From Cellvibrio sp. PSBB006 (GTDB lineage Bacteria; Pseudomonadota; Gammaproteobacteria; Pseudomonadales; Cellvibrionaceae): a stretch of 64,000 bases of DNA. The translations under genes were made by a program, and so were the position numbers. Numbering within the stretch: the stretch's first letter is position 1; every line of letters starts with the position of its first letter. The stretch lies in assembly GCF_002162135.1 (NCBI RefSeq), contig NZ_CP021382.1, positions 1,426,001 through 1,490,000 on the forward strand, given 5' to 3'. Of the stretch, positions 20,500 through 30,437 are shown in pieces. The notes beneath the pieces are model-generated. The model did not search any database. It worked only from the letters and a program-made list of their open reading frames with translations, and had not been told where the DNA came from.

Positions 20500-21936
20500 T
20501 CAGGGGATAAAACTGACCTGATTGGTTTCCTGGTCAGCCGTGTGCTCCTGCAACCCACCACCCAGCGCTTTGTATAGCGTCAGTTGGTTGCGCGATTTGG
20601 CCAGCCGCATGGTAATCAATGCTTGCTGAGCGGTGTTCAAACTGCGCTGGGAATCGAGGACTTCAAGGTAGGAATCCACACCGCGTTGATAGCGCAATTC
20701 CGCCAATTCAAAACTGCGTGCTGACGCCGTTACCAAATCTTGCTGGGCCTCCAGTTGAGCGTCCAGGGTCGATTGGGATTGAAGGCTATCGCGCACTTCC
20801 TTGAACGCGGTTTGAATCGCTTTTTCGTAAACCGCAATATTCACATCCTTTTGTAACCTGGCCACATCAAGGTTCGCTGCATTGGCGCCCCAGGCGAAAA
20901 TCGGCAGGGTGATTTGCGGTGAAAAACTCCAGGCGCGTGTCCCGCTGTCGAATAAATTATCCAACTCAGGGTTCGCATTTCCATAACTTCCAGTCAATGA
21001 AATGCGCGGAAAAAATGCGGCACGTGCCGCACCGATATTCGCATTAGCGGATCGCAAATTATATTCCGCCTGCAAGATATCAGGTCGCTGCAACAGGACC
21101 TCAGAGGTCACGGCATCGGGTAAGTCAGCAAGCATCACCTCGTCGTTCCAGACAGTCTGTAAATTGTCAGCATCCAACGACGTGCCCACCAATACTTCCA
21201 GCGCTGTAAAACTCGTGGCCAATTGCCGTTGATAAAGCGCTGCATCCACACGGGCAGAATGTAATGCGGTGGCCGCTTGACTCAAATCCAGCTCCGAAGC
21301 CAGACCGGAGTCATAGCGCCGTTTGACCATCGCGTAAGAATCCTGCCGTGCTTTTAAGGTGTTTTCCGTCAATGACAAAAGTTCTGTGTTGGACACCCAG
21401 GTAAAATAGGCGTCAGCCACTTCTGCTACAAGACTTAATTGCGTACTTTTGCGCGCTTGATCAGTGGCAAGATATTGTTCAAGCGCTGCATTTTTCAAAC
21501 TTTGCACGCGGCCGAACAAATCCAGTTCGTAAGCGGAGATACCCACACCAGCAGCATACTGCTCAGCGATATAACTTTCGCCGGTTTCAGATATGGCCTC
21601 CGATACACGTTGCCGTGTGCCACTGCCAGTAGCATTCAGTGTCGGCAAAAGCTGTGCGCGCTGAATACGGTATTGCGCACGCACCTGCTCCACCGTTAAT
21701 GCTGCCACCCGCAAATCGCGGTTATTTTCCAGCGCCTGCTCAATCAATGTCTGTAACTGTTGGTTGCGATAAAAGTCTCGCCAACCAATATCAGCAGCCA
21801 TTTTTTCTGATTGCGCCGTCTCATTCAGTGCTACAGGTGCATCGGGGCGTTCATAATGCGGCGCCATGCTGCAGGCTGCCAGGGCGAGCAAACTGCTCGC
21901 ACACAACAAGGGTTTTATGATGCGATTTATCATCAT
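20500..21936 (-). CDS. Outer-membrane efflux channel lipoprotein (OprM/NodT family), pump 2
   Basis: 478 residues. The lipobox LALAAC (Cys about 22) follows a short signal peptide. Two tandem OEP repeats (about 60-265 and 270-460) build the trimeric TolC-like barrel and alpha tunnel. The start overlaps the permease stop by four bases (ATGATGA), so it is translationally coupled. It is the last gene of an adaptor-permease-channel operon; it could also serve pump 1, which lacks a channel gene. Confidence 0.93.
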   Translation of the reverse strand: MMINRIIKPLLCASSLLALAACSMAPHYERPDAPVALNETAQSEKMAADIGWRDFYRNQQLQTLIEQALENNRDLRVAALTVEQVRAQYRIQRAQLLPTLNATGSGTRQRVSEAISETGESYIAEQYAAGVGISAYELDLFGRVQSLKNAALEQYLATDQARKSTQLSLVAEVADAYFTWVSNTELLSLTENTLKARQDSYAMVKRRYDSGLASELDLSQAATALHSARVDAALYQRQLATSFTALEVLVGTSLDADNLQTVWNDEVMLADLPDAVTSEVLLQRPDILQAEYNLRSANANIGAARAAFFPRISLTGSYGNANPELDNLFDSGTRAWSFSPQITLPIFAWGANAANLDVARLQKDVNIAVYEKAIQTAFKEVRDSLQSQSTLDAQLEAQQDLVTASARSFELAELRYQRGVDSYLEVLDSQRSLNTAQQALITMRLAKSRNQLTLYKALGGGLQEHTADQETNQVSFIP

Positions 21937-24900
21937 TGCGCTCCTGAATCTTTATCTGTGGCAACCGGTGCAGCATCAGCCTTACCAGACCAACGGTGAG
22001 CCAAGCGAAATACCACCACAAAAAATACCGGGACAAAGAAAATGGCAAGGATGGTGCCGGACAACATGCCGCCGAATACGCCGGTACCAATCGCGTTCTG
22101 GCTTCCAGAACCTGCCCCCGTACTGATCACCAGCGGCGTGACGCCGAGCATAAAGGCCATGGAGGTCATGATGATGGGACGCAGGCGCATACGCACAGCT
22201 TCCATAGTAGCCTTAATCAAATCCATGCCGTCCTCGTAAAGCGACTTGGCAAACTCCACGATCAAAATCGCATTCTTCGATGCAAGGCCGATGGTGGTTA
22301 ACAAACCCACCTGGAAATAAACATCATTGGACATACCGCGCATCATCGCAAAGAGCACCGCACCCAACACACCGAGCGGCACCACCAGCATGACCGCAAA
22401 GGGTACTGACCAGCTCTCATACAACGCAGCCAGACAGAGAAACACCACCAGGATGGACAATGCATAAAGCAAGGGCGCCTGGTTGCCGGATTCACGCTCC
22501 TGCAAAGACATACCTGTCCATTGATAACCAATACCCTGTGGCAATTTGGTCATGATGTCTTCGACAGCCAGCATGGCATCACCGGAACTGATACCCGGAG
22601 CACCCTGCCCCAGAATATTTAACGATGGCACACCGTTGTAACGCTCCAGCCGCGGCGAACCGTAAATCCAGCGCCCAGACGTAAACGCCGACAAGGGCAC
22701 CATCTCGCTCTGACTGTTGCGCACATACCAATTGCCGACATCGTCCGGCACCATACGGAAAGGCGCATCACCTTGCACGTACACGCGCTTGACGCGACCG
22801 TTATCGATGAAGTCGTTGACATAGCTCGGCGCCCACGCTGTGGTAAAGACATTGTTCACATCAGCAATGGACACACCCAACGCGGCGGCTTTCTCCTGGT
22901 TTACATCCAGCTTGTATTGCGGATTATCTTCCTGGCCATTGGGGCGCACGCCAACCAGACGCGAATCCTGCGCGGCCAAACCGAGAAATTGGTTACGTGC
23001 CTCCATCAAGGCATCGTGCCCTAAACCACCCAGATCCTGTAGCTGCAAATTGAAACCGGATGAGGTGCCCAATTGTGTAATCGCAGGCGGTACAAAGGGG
23101 AAAATCATGGCGTCCTTGATCTGTGAAAATGCGCCCATCGCGCGACCGGCGATACTGTGTACATCCTGCCCGTCGTCTTCACGTTCACTCCAGTCTTTCA
23201 TCCCCACAAAGGCAATACCGTTATTCTGGCCACGACCGCTGAAGCTGAACCCGATGACGGAAAACACCGAACGGACCGTATCTTTTTCACTTTCCAGATA
23301 ATGTTTTTCGATCTGATCCATCACGCCGATGGAACGTTCTTTTGTTGCTCCGACAGGCAGCGTCATTTGCGTGAACATGATGCCCTGATCTTCATCGGGT
23401 AAAAATGATGTCGGCAGACGAGTAAATAAAAAGCCGAGCAACAGGACGATCACCCCATAAATGAGCATGTAGCGGCCGGTCTTGCCGATCATGTTGCGCA
23501 CACCGGACTGATACTTGTTTGTCGCACGATTAAAGTTGCGGTTGAACCAACCGAAGAAACCACCTTTTTCATAGTGATCGTGACTGACCGGCTTCAACAT
23601 CGTTGCACAAAGTGCTGGCGTTAACGTCAAGGCAACCACCACCGACAAAATCATCGCGGACACAACCGTGATAGAAAACTGGCGATAAATAACACCGGTA
23701 GAGCCACCAAAAAATGCCATAGGCACAAACACAGCGGAGAGCACCAACGCAATACCAACCAGGGCACCGGTAATTTGCCCCATGGATTTTCGTGTAGCCT
23801 CCCGTGGTGACAGCCCGTCCTCCGCCATTACCCGTTCGACGTTTTCCACCACCACAATCGCATCATCCACCAACAAGCCGATGGCGAGCACCATCGCAAA
23901 CATGGTGAGCGTATTGATTGAAAATCCGAAGGCAGACAAGACTGCAAATGTCCCCAGCAATACTACCGGTACCGCAATGGTAGGAATCAAGGTTGCGCGG
24001 AAATTTTGCAGGAAGAGATACATCACGAAGAACACCAGGATGATGGCTTCAATCAAGGTATGCACAACGGCGTTGATCGAAAGCTTTACAAACGGTGTTG
24101 TATCGTAGGGATAAACAATTTCCAGGTTGGGCGGAAAAAATTCTGATAACTCGTTAATCCGTTCACGCACCGCGTTGGCGGTATCCAATGCGTTGGCACC
24201 CGATGCGAGCGTGATTGCCATACCCGCCGCAGCCTGATCATTGTATTCCGTTTCAAAGGAATAGTTTTCACCACCCAATTCAACCCGCGCTACATTTTTC
24301 AGGCGAATCTGTGAGCCATCCTGATTAACGCGCAAGAGAATATTACCAAACTCCTCCGGTGTAGAAAGACGCGTTTGCACCACGATGCTGGAGTTGATTT
24401 CCTGGCCGGGGACCGCCGGTGCACCGCCTAATTCACCCGCGGCAATTTGCGCGTTTTGCGCCCGAATAGCGTCGGTGATATCACTGGTAACCAAACCGTA
24501 AGTTGCCAATTTATCGGCATCCAACCAGATGCGCATCGCATACTGTGAACCGAACAGTGTAATTTGCCCGACACCATTAACCCGGCTTAATTGGTCCTGC
24601 ACATTGGCAGCAACGTAATCGGCAATATCGTATTTATCCATGCTGTTATCGGCGGATACAAAACCGATAACCATCAGGAAGCCCGCCGAAGATTTGGTTA
24701 CGCGCACGCCCTGCTGCTGAACTTCTTGCGGCAACAAAGGCATGGAGGTTTGCAGTTTATTTTGCACCTGCACTTGCGCAATATCAGGATCAGTACCCGC
24801 CAAAAACGTCACGGTGACTTCACCGATACCACTGGAGTCACTGGTGGACGACATATACTGCACATTGTCGATACCGGTCAGCCCCTGCTCGATGATTTGA

Positions 24901-25085
24901 ATCACGGTGTCCTGTACCGTTTGTGCAGACGCACCCGGATAGGTTGCGCGGATGCTGACTGCCGGCGGCGCAATGTCGGGATACTGGGCCACAGGCAGCT
25001 TCACAATGGAAAGCGTACCGGCCAGCATGATGATGATCGAGATAACCCAGGCAAAGACCGGGCGATCAATAAAAAACTTCGCCAT
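21933..25085 (-). CDS. RND efflux permease (AcrB/MexB-like), pump 2
   Basis: 1050 residues, close to AcrB/MexB length. It begins [20 protein letters not shown], the AcrB/MexB signature start. Helix 4 carries the proton-relay aspartate pair ([17 protein letters not shown]). Two porter/docking loops follow helices 1 and 7. It is a multidrug/proton antiporter working with the adaptor just upstream (6-bp gap) and the channel downstream (overlap). The N-terminal sequence and gene order adaptor-permease-channel match MexAB-OprM/TtgABC. Confidence 0.95.
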   Translation of the reverse strand: MAKFFIDRPVFAWVISIIIMLAGTLSIVKLPVAQYPDIAPPAVSIRATYPGASAQTVQDTVIQIIEQGLTGIDNVQYMSSTSDSSGIGEVTVTFLAGTDPDIAQVQVQNKLQTSMPLLPQEVQQQGVRVTKSSAGFLMVIGFVSADNSMDKYDIADYVAANVQDQLSRVNGVGQITLFGSQYAMRIWLDADKLATYGLVTSDITDAIRAQNAQIAAGELGGAPAVPGQEINSSIVVQTRLSTPEEFGNILLRVNQDGSQIRLKNVARVELGGENYSFETEYNDQAAAGMAITLASGANALDTANAVRERINELSEFFPPNLEIVYPYDTTPFVKLSINAVVHTLIEAIILVFFVMYLFLQNFRATLIPTIAVPVVLLGTFAVLSAFGFSINTLTMFAMVLAIGLLVDDAIVVVENVERVMAEDGLSPREATRKSMGQITGALVGIALVLSAVFVPMAFFGGSTGVIYRQFSITVVSAMILSVVVALTLTPALCATMLKPVSHDHYEKGGFFGWFNRNFNRATNKYQSGVRNMIGKTGRYMLIYGVIVLLLGFLFTRLPTSFLPDEDQGIMFTQMTLPVGATKERSIGVMDQIEKHYLESEKDTVRSVFSVIGFSFSGRGQNNGIAFVGMKDWSEREDDGQDVHSIAGRAMGAFSQIKDAMIFPFVPPAITQLGTSSGFNLQLQDLGGLGHDALMEARNQFLGLAAQDSRLVGVRPNGQEDNPQYKLDVNQEKAAALGVSIADVNNVFTTAWAPSYVNDFIDNGRVKRVYVQGDAPFRMVPDDVGNWYVRNSQSEMVPLSAFTSGRWIYGSPRLERYNGVPSLNILGQGAPGISSGDAMLAVEDIMTKLPQGIGYQWTGMSLQERESGNQAPLLYALSILVVFLCLAALYESWSVPFAVMLVVPLGVLGAVLFAMMRGMSNDVYFQVGLLTTIGLASKNAILIVEFAKSLYEDGMDLIKATMEAVRMRLRPIIMTSMAFMLGVTPLVISTGAGSGSQNAIGTGVFGGMLSGTILAIFFVPVFFVVVFRLAHRWSGKADAAPVATDKDSGAQ

Positions 25086-25091
25086 ACTGAA

Positions 25092-26252
25092 TTACTCCCC
25101 GGTCTTGTCGGCAGCGATCTGTGCAGGCACGGCTTTAACCGGTGCACCTGGACGCACTTTTTGCAAACCTTCCACAATCACTTGATCACCCACGGCCAAG
25201 CCTTCTTCAACCAACCACTGGTCACCTACCGTCCGGCTGGTTTTTAACTGGCGCAGCTCAACGGTGCCGTCCTTACCCACCACCAACGCGGTGGCACCAC
25301 CAGAACGGTCGCGTGTTACGCCGCGCTGGGAAACCAGGATGGCGTTATTGCGCAAGCCTTCCTGCAATTCAGTGCGCACAAACATACCGGGCAACAACAA
25401 CCGGTCAGGGTTGGGAAATAGTGCCCGCAACGTGACGGTGCCAGTTGTTTCATTGACGCCGACTTCAGAAAACTGCAACACACCTTCGTGCTCGTATACC
25501 GAGCCATCTTCCAGTACGAGACGAACCCTGGCTTCGTCAACGCCGGCTACATTGCCTTTGATCATCTGGCGGCGCAGGGCCAACAACTCATCGACAGATT
25601 GGGAAACATCGACATAAATGGGGTCCAGTTGCTGAATGGTTGCCAGCACATCCGCCTGACCGGCGGTAACCAGCGCACCTTCCGTCACCGAGGACTTGCC
25701 GATAATCCCGCTGATGGGGGCGATTACTTTGGTGTATTTCAAATTGATGGCCGCCGTTTCTACCGCAGCCTTACCGGCTGCCAGGTTGGCGCGCGCCTGG
25801 CCGAGGCTGGCCAGCGCATCATCGTAATCCTGTTGACTGATCGCCTTGGCGGCCACCAGATCCTTGTAGCGTTTTTCACGGGCTTCGGCAGCCAGCAAGT
25901 TGGCTTCTGCACGCGCCAGTTCCGCTTTAGCGGTTGCGTGTGCCGCCCGATAGGTCGCTTCATCAATCTGATATAGCTGCGTACCGGCTTTGATGTCGGA
26001 GCCTTCTTCAAACAAACGCTTCTGGATAATCCCGGTCACCTGCGGGCGCACCTCCGCTCGGCGATAGGCAGTAGTTCGGCCCGGTAGATCAGCGACGAGC
26101 GGAACATCCGTGGTCGAAATGGTCACCACCCCTACTTCAACGGGCCCCTGTCCGGCACCGGCATTACTCGACTCGTTTGAGTCACAGGCGGACAAAAACA
26201 TACCTAGAAGTCCTAAAGCCAAAAGCGTCAGGTTTCTGCTGCGTAACAACAT
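25092..26252 (-). CDS. RND periplasmic adaptor lipoprotein (AcrA/MexA-like), pump 2
   Basis: 386 residues from the ATG at 26252 (MLLRSRNLTLLALGLL), which has the SD GAGAGG six bases upstream. An in-frame extension to 26456 crosses the promoter and operators and is rejected. Lipobox MFLSAC (Cys22). Lipoyl halves (GRTTAYRRAEVRPQVTGIIQ and KVIAPISGIIGKSSVTEGAL) flank a coiled-coil of about 95-160; beta-barrel and membrane-proximal domains follow. It couples the permease to the OprM-like channel. The gene is divergent from the AcrR-like regulator. Confidence 0.94.
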   Translation of the reverse strand: MLLRSRNLTLLALGLLGMFLSACDSNESSNAGAGQGPVEVGVVTISTTDVPLVADLPGRTTAYRRAEVRPQVTGIIQKRLFEEGSDIKAGTQLYQIDEATYRAAHATAKAELARAEANLLAAEAREKRYKDLVAAKAISQQDYDDALASLGQARANLAAGKAAVETAAINLKYTKVIAPISGIIGKSSVTEGALVTAGQADVLATIQQLDPIYVDVSQSVDELLALRRQMIKGNVAGVDEARVRLVLEDGSVYEHEGVLQFSEVGVNETTGTVTLRALFPNPDRLLLPGMFVRTELQEGLRNNAILVSQRGVTRDRSGGATALVVGKDGTVELRQLKTSRTVGDQWLVEEGLAVGDQVIVEGLQKVRPGAPVKAVPAQIAADKTGE

Positions 26253-26303
26253 GGTGAACCTCTCCAAAACATGATCCATGAGATAAGTGGGGATTGAGAA
26301 AGC

Positions 26304-26330
26304 GGAAAACATACATTTGTGTATGTTTCC
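26304..26330. promoter_or_regulatory. AcrR-like operator at the pump 2 transcription start
   Basis: Palindrome with arms GGAAA(A)CATACA and TGTATGTTTCC around TTTG. Its core ACATACATTTGTGTATGT closely resembles the known E. coli AcrR box in front of acrAB. It sits just downstream of the -10 of the adaptor promoter, a position for repression by the divergent TetR/AcrR-like protein. Confidence 0.75.
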
Positions 26331-26331
26331 G

Positions 26332-26360
26332 ATTAAAACTGAATGACCGTTCAGTTTCAA
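26332..26360 (-). promoter_or_regulatory. Promoter of the pump 2 operon with a palindrome in its spacer
   Basis: On the minus strand TTGAAA (26355-26360), 17 bases, then TTTAAT (26332-26337) gives a good sigma-70 promoter. The spacer is almost entirely a palindrome (26336-26357) with arms AAACTGAA and TTCAGTTT around TGACCG, a TetR-type operator distinct from the AcrR-like box beside it. Its core TGAATGACCGTTCA matches the pump 1 operator core at 12 of 14 positions. Confidence 0.65.
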
Positions 26361-26439
26361 CAACCAAACGCCGAAAACGACGTAAAACCGCTTTTCTTTG
26401 CAAAAATTAACGTTAAAAAAGCCACTAATTAAAAAAATC

Positions 26440-26467
26440 TTGACAGCCACTACCATCTTTGTACAAA
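26440..26467 (+). promoter_or_regulatory. Probable promoter of the divergent tetR (acrR-like) gene
   Basis: TTGACA at 26440-26445 and TACAAA at 26462-26467 with a 16-base spacer, 57 bases before the regulator start. The palindrome at 26477-26500 lies at the expected transcription start. Confidence 0.55.
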
Positions 26468-26476
26468 TTCATCGGC

Positions 26477-26500
26477 AACATACATTCATGCCTGAATGTT
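26477..26500. promoter_or_regulatory. Second AcrR-like operator in front of the regulator
   Basis: Imperfect palindrome with arms AACATACATTCA and TGAATGTT; the left half repeats the ACATACATT half-site of the box at 26304-26330. Its position overlaps the likely start of the regulator transcript, suggesting autorepression. Confidence 0.6.
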
Positions 26501-26523
26501 AAACGAATTTCGGAAAAGCTGTT

Positions 26524-27162
26524 ATGGCACGCAAAACAAAAGAGAATGCACTGGAAACCCGCAGCCAATTACTGGATGCGGCGGAAAAAGTATTCTTTGA
26601 TAAAGGCTTCTCGCAAACCAGCTTGATGGACGTGGCAGAAGCCGCCAATATGACGCGCGGCGCTATTTACTGGCATTTCAAAAACAAAGGCGACCTGTTT
26701 GAGGCTATGGCTGATCGGGTTCGCCTGCCGCTGGAAAGCCTCTCTGAAGCCTGTACCGACCCGAATGAAAAAGACCCTTTGGGAAAACTGCGGGATTTCT
26801 TCGTTCAGGTTCTCAAAGAAAGTGCCCGCAACCCCAGGCGGCGGCGAGTTCTGACCATTTTGTTTCATAAATGTGAACTCAATGATGAGACACGGCAAGT
26901 TGAATTGCGTCGCCAGGCGGCCTGTTTCGAATACCTGCAACACACCGAGCAATGCCTGCAAAAAGCAATTGCACTCAAACAGTTACCGGCGGATCTTGAT
27001 GTTCAACAGGCAGCCATCGCCAAATTGGGATTGGTCATGGGGCTTATCAGCCATTGGCTGTTCATGCCCGGCAGTTTCGACCTGGAAAATACTGCTGAGA
27101 CTATGGTGGACAGTTATTTCTCCATGTTGCAACACAGCCCGCACCTGTTAAAAAAACACTAG
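26524..27162 (+). CDS. TetR family repressor (AcrR/TtgR-like)
   Basis: 212 residues, the AcrR/TtgR/MexR-partner length. The HTH stretch SLMDVAEAANMTRGAIYWHF (about residues 32-52) is the AcrR/TtgR signature. The C-terminal all-helical ligand pocket includes the AcrR-type RRRVLTILFHKCE segment. It is divergently oriented to the adaptor-permease-channel operon, with AcrR-like boxes in the 271-bp space between. It likely represses both directions and releases DNA when drugs bind. Confidence 0.92.
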   Translation: MARKTKENALETRSQLLDAAEKVFFDKGFSQTSLMDVAEAANMTRGAIYWHFKNKGDLFEAMADRVRLPLESLSEACTDPNEKDPLGKLRDFFVQVLKESARNPRRRRVLTILFHKCELNDETRQVELRRQAACFEYLQHTEQCLQKAIALKQLPADLDVQQAAIAKLGLVMGLISHWLFMPGSFDLENTAETMVDSYFSMLQHSPHLLKKH

Positions 27163-27227
27163 CGCAAGTAACCCTCGAATAGGTAAGGTGGCCCTTCAGG
27201 AAGTCTTCACCCGTCAGGAACAGCAAT

Positions 27228-27956
27228 ATGCTGAATGACCTCTCATATAAGCAAAATCATCTGCTTGCGGTTTTACCTGCGGATGTGCAGGAACGCTTGT
27301 TTCCCCACCTTGAGCTTGTGCCCCTACCTCTTGGCAAAGTGTTATACGAATCCGGTGATACCGTTCAACATGTGTACTTCCCTACTGATGCGATAGTGTC
27401 GTTATTGTATGTATTGGAAAACGGTGCTTCGGCAGAGATCGCCGTCGTGGGCAATGAAGGCGTGGTCGGTGTGGCTTTGTTTATGGGTGGCGAAAGCACA
27501 CCCAGCCGCTCCGTAGTACAAAGCGCAGGCCATGCCTATCGAATACGGGGCCAGCAACTCAAGGATGAATTCAATTATCACGGCGATTTTATGCAATTGC
27601 TGCTGCGCTATACCCAATCCCTCATCACGCAGATGTCGCAAACAGCAGTATGCAATCGCCATCACTCCATTGATCAGCAATTATGTCGTTGGCTTTTGCT
27701 TTCTTTGGATCGACTGTCTGGCTCCCAGCTCATTATGACGCAGGAATTAATCGCCAATATGTTAGGTGTGCGACGTGAAGGGGTTACAGATGCGGCCGGC
27801 AAATTACAGCGACTGGGCGCTATTACTTATCGACGAGGAAGAATCACCGTGTTAGATCGAGGTATGCTCGAAAAACTGAGCTGCGAATGTTATGCGGTAG
27901 TGAAGAAAGAAACCGATCGTCTGCTGCACTATGTGCCTGCACGTAAAACGTTGTAA
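27228..27956 (+). CDS. Crp/Fnr family transcriptional regulator
   Basis: 242 residues. The N-terminal cyclic-nucleotide-binding-like beta-roll (about 15-125, with VLYESGDTVQHVYFPTDAIV) is followed by a dimer helix and a winged HTH (about 150-220, with LIANMLGVRREGVTDAAGKL). No FNR-type N-terminal cysteine cluster is seen, and the cAMP phosphate-binding signature is not clear, so the ligand is unknown. This subgroup (Crp_2 HTH) is common in soil bacteria near stress genes; the convergent OmpA/DUF4398/BON/CsbD cluster follows. The SD is AGGAA, seven bases before the ATG. Confidence 0.88.
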   Translation: MLNDLSYKQNHLLAVLPADVQERLFPHLELVPLPLGKVLYESGDTVQHVYFPTDAIVSLLYVLENGASAEIAVVGNEGVVGVALFMGGESTPSRSVVQSAGHAYRIRGQQLKDEFNYHGDFMQLLLRYTQSLITQMSQTAVCNRHHSIDQQLCRWLLLSLDRLSGSQLIMTQELIANMLGVRREGVTDAAGKLQRLGAITYRRGRITVLDRGMLEKLSCECYAVVKKETDRLLHYVPARKTL

Positions 27957-28006
27957 CTCACTTCACAAAATTGAATTTACAAAACGTACAAGCACCCAGC
28001 AGTTTT

Positions 28007-28849
28007 TTATCTCATTGACGTAACCATGTTGTTGATGATGACCTCGACCCGACGATTCATCTGCCGACCAGAGGCAGAATCATTGCCAGCCACCGGCTCT
28101 CCCTCTCCCTTGCCCACGACCGAAATACGGCTTTTTGGTATACCCTGATCTAGTAAGTAGGATTGCACCGCAGCAGCGCGCCGTTCCGAAAGGCGAAAAT
28201 TCGAATCATCACTGCCCACGTTGTCAGTGTGGCCTTCAATGCTCACCTGGCGATCTTCGTAGCGAGTCAGAAAGGCAGCAAGCTTTTCCAGGTTATTGGC
28301 TGTTCCCGCCCTAAGATCGGACTTACCCGTTTCAAACAACAGGTCGCCCAAGGTTACAACCAATCCGCGATCCGTCTCTTTTGCATTGAGTTCATCTATT
28401 TCGCGCTGCAAATCTTCGGTTTCACGACGAGCGTCATCTGCTTCTATGCGTGCTGCATCCGCATCATCACGAGCGCGGTCTGCTTCACGTGTGCGAGAAT
28501 CAAGGCGCGCCGTATCAGCCTGTTGCCCTAAGGCTTCACGCTGATCCTCCAGCAGACGGGCCTGGGCTTGATGACTGGCGATATCGACCTTACGGTCCGC
28601 GACCGTCACCAGGTGTCGGGCGTACTCTTTATCCTTTTCAGGCTTTTCAGCTATGCGCACAGCCTGCTCCGCTTCTTTGATCGCTATCGGTGCGCGATTG
28701 GCCAATTGCGGATCAGATTGCAATGCTGTCAATTTACTCCGCACGTTATCAGCCCCCTCCGGTGCAAGAGGGCCGGTAGTACAAGCACCCAAAAGTGACG
28801 CGGCTATCACAGCGGAAAGTATGTTGCTTGAGTGAATGAATGTTTTCAT
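28007..28849 (-). CDS. OmpA family lipoprotein with DUF4398-like helical region
   Basis: 280 residues. Lipobox LLGAC (Cys about 23). Residues about 30-165 form a long charged helical region rich in Ala, Arg, Asp and Glu (DUF4398-like, then coiled coil). The C-terminal OmpA domain (about 168-278) has the peptidoglycan-binding signature NFRLSERRAAAVQSYL. It probably tethers the outer membrane to peptidoglycan. Its start overlaps the stop of the upstream DUF4398 gene by four bases, so the pair is co-translated. Confidence 0.9.
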   Translation of the reverse strand: MKTFIHSSNILSAVIAASLLGACTTGPLAPEGADNVRSKLTALQSDPQLANRAPIAIKEAEQAVRIAEKPEKDKEYARHLVTVADRKVDIASHQAQARLLEDQREALGQQADTARLDSRTREADRARDDADAARIEADDARRETEDLQREIDELNAKETDRGLVVTLGDLLFETGKSDLRAGTANNLEKLAAFLTRYEDRQVSIEGHTDNVGSDDSNFRLSERRAAAVQSYLLDQGIPKSRISVVGKGEGEPVAGNDSASGRQMNRRVEVIINNMVTSMR

Positions 28850-29283
28850 TTCCGGACTCCTGTATTACGGTTCATTTCCTGCTTCAATGTTTGCGTACTT
28901 TCTTGCATGTCATCGTTAACAATCTGTGCTCTGGCCGTAGCCGCCTTGGCCGTTGCCAACTCAGCATCAAGCGCAGACTCAACTGCCAAGCGTTGCGCAA
29001 GAACCATGTCTTCGTTCTGCACTGCCATTCGAGCTGCAGCCAGTTTTTCTCGCGCTTCGCTCAATTCAAGCGATGAGTAATCAGCCACACGCGCTTGCTC
29101 GGCATTAGCGATGGCCAACTCTGCCATTTGTAATGCTTGGGAGGGAGGCTTAGGTGTGGTCGAACATGCTGCCACCATCAATAGACCGCCGACCAGACTG
29201 GCGACAAGAAAGCTTGATTTACCGGCTGGCCGGCGTGAGGGAACCCCGTCAATGTTCGGGGAATTAATCTTGGTAATAATCAT
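28846..29283 (-). CDS. DUF4398 domain lipoprotein
   Basis: 145 residues from the ATG at 29283, which has GGAG eight bases upstream. The signal ends with VAAC (Cys about 40), a lipobox after an unusually long, polar N-terminus of about 22 residues. The rest is one Ala/Glu-rich helical hairpin (about 50-135), the DUF4398 fold. Function is not established, but it is regularly paired with an OmpA-like lipoprotein as here. Confidence 0.85.
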   Translation of the reverse strand: MIITKINSPNIDGVPSRRPAGKSSFLVASLVGGLLMVAACSTTPKPPSQALQMAELAIANAEQARVADYSSLELSEAREKLAAARMAVQNEDMVLAQRLAVESALDAELATAKAATARAQIVNDDMQESTQTLKQEMNRNTGVRK

Positions 29284-29485
29284 ATTGGTCACTCCATTAG
29301 GGTGTGCCGGCACCTCATTTTCGGCACTGGCTACAGCTGTTTGCGTAAGTTAAAACGGATGATGGAACGCTCACCAACTGGCTGTTAAATTCCTTGGGTG
29401 AACTTTAGAGATAGCAATCAACAGCGTTAGCTTTCTTCACTGTCGATCTCAAAAAGACAGTATCTACTGGTATAAAATGCTCTGA

Positions 29486-30322
29486 TTAGAACCCGAGTTC
29501 GTCAGACTTAACATCCTTCACACCACGGATATTCCGTGCGAGCTCAACGGCCAGCGCGTGTTCAGCACTGTTTTTCAACGTTCCTTTGAGGATGACTATC
29601 CCTTGCGCGGTGCTTACATCAATGACTGAATCAGTAATGCTGTTTGAGTAACGAAAAGTCGACCTCACTTTGCTGGTAATCCAACTATCAACGACGACTG
29701 GGGGTGTAGCATTCCAGTAATTGTTAGTGTTTTTTCCTGATGAAGTATTCGCGTAATTAATTAACAAGAGATTTTTAACCGACTCCACGCCTCGCGTACT
29801 CAAAGCCAGGCTACCGGCCAGTGTTCTTGATTCACTATCTTCGGTGGTGCCACGCAAAGTAACGTCTCTGCCTGTTGTCTCAATATAGGTGGATTCACTA
29901 TCCCTGTATTTACTCCATATAAGTTTGGATTTAATCGTCGCAGTAATCGTTACATCATCAATTTCCTCAGCATAACCGTGCGATGCGGACAAGGGTATGT
30001 ATCCAGCGTCAATAACCAACTGATTGTCAATTACCTTTATTCCTTGCACGTGTCGGGCGATCTGGCTCGCAAGCTCCTTGCTCATGGCTTCATTAACTGT
30101 GCCGGTCAATGTCACTTTCCCATCATCAACCAATACATTGATGTTATTGCCGCGCAAATAGGGATTGAGGGTATAGGTGGTCCATAACTGGGCTTCTTGT
30201 CGAGCATCAATAACGGTTTGGGAATTCAGGAGGTTTGCAGCATCCGTGTCATCAACCGTTACCGGTAACACATATGCAAAAATAAGGAAAAGAAAGAAGA
30301 TTTTGGCGAATGTATACATCAT
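29486..30322 (-). CDS. Exported protein with three BON domains
   Basis: 278 residues. It has an N-terminal signal sequence (FLFLIFAYVLPVTV). Three BON domains follow at about 45-105, 120-190 and 210-277, each with the DGKVTLTGTV-like or GIVILKGTL-like strand and conserved Gly. OsmY-type BON proteins sit in the periplasm and bind membranes or peptidoglycan under osmotic stress. It is same-strand with the DUF4398/OmpA pair and the CsbD-like gene but has its own 5' spacer. Confidence 0.88.
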   Translation of the reverse strand: MMYTFAKIFFLFLIFAYVLPVTVDDTDAANLLNSQTVIDARQEAQLWTTYTLNPYLRGNNINVLVDDGKVTLTGTVNEAMSKELASQIARHVQGIKVIDNQLVIDAGYIPLSASHGYAEEIDDVTITATIKSKLIWSKYRDSESTYIETTGRDVTLRGTTEDSESRTLAGSLALSTRGVESVKNLLLINYANTSSGKNTNNYWNATPPVVVDSWITSKVRSTFRYSNSITDSVIDVSTAQGIVILKGTLKNSAEHALAVELARNIRGVKDVKSDELGF

Positions 30323-30437
30323 GTTTCTCCATAACCTGACAGCTTGAACCTGTTAAAAGCAGCCAGACGGCTGCTCCTTTAAGCGTGTTTCGCCTCCCTG
30401 GCACAATGCAATTTTAAGAAAGAGAACAGAAGTAAAT

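Noticed and set aside
24591..25247. 218-codon plus-strand open frame opposite the pump 2 permease
   Set aside because: Antisense shadow; His/Arg-rich low-plausibility translation.
25092..26456. Longer adaptor start at 26456 for pump 2
   Set aside because: It would cross the promoter and both palindromic operators; the lipoprotein signal starts at 26252 with a proper SD.
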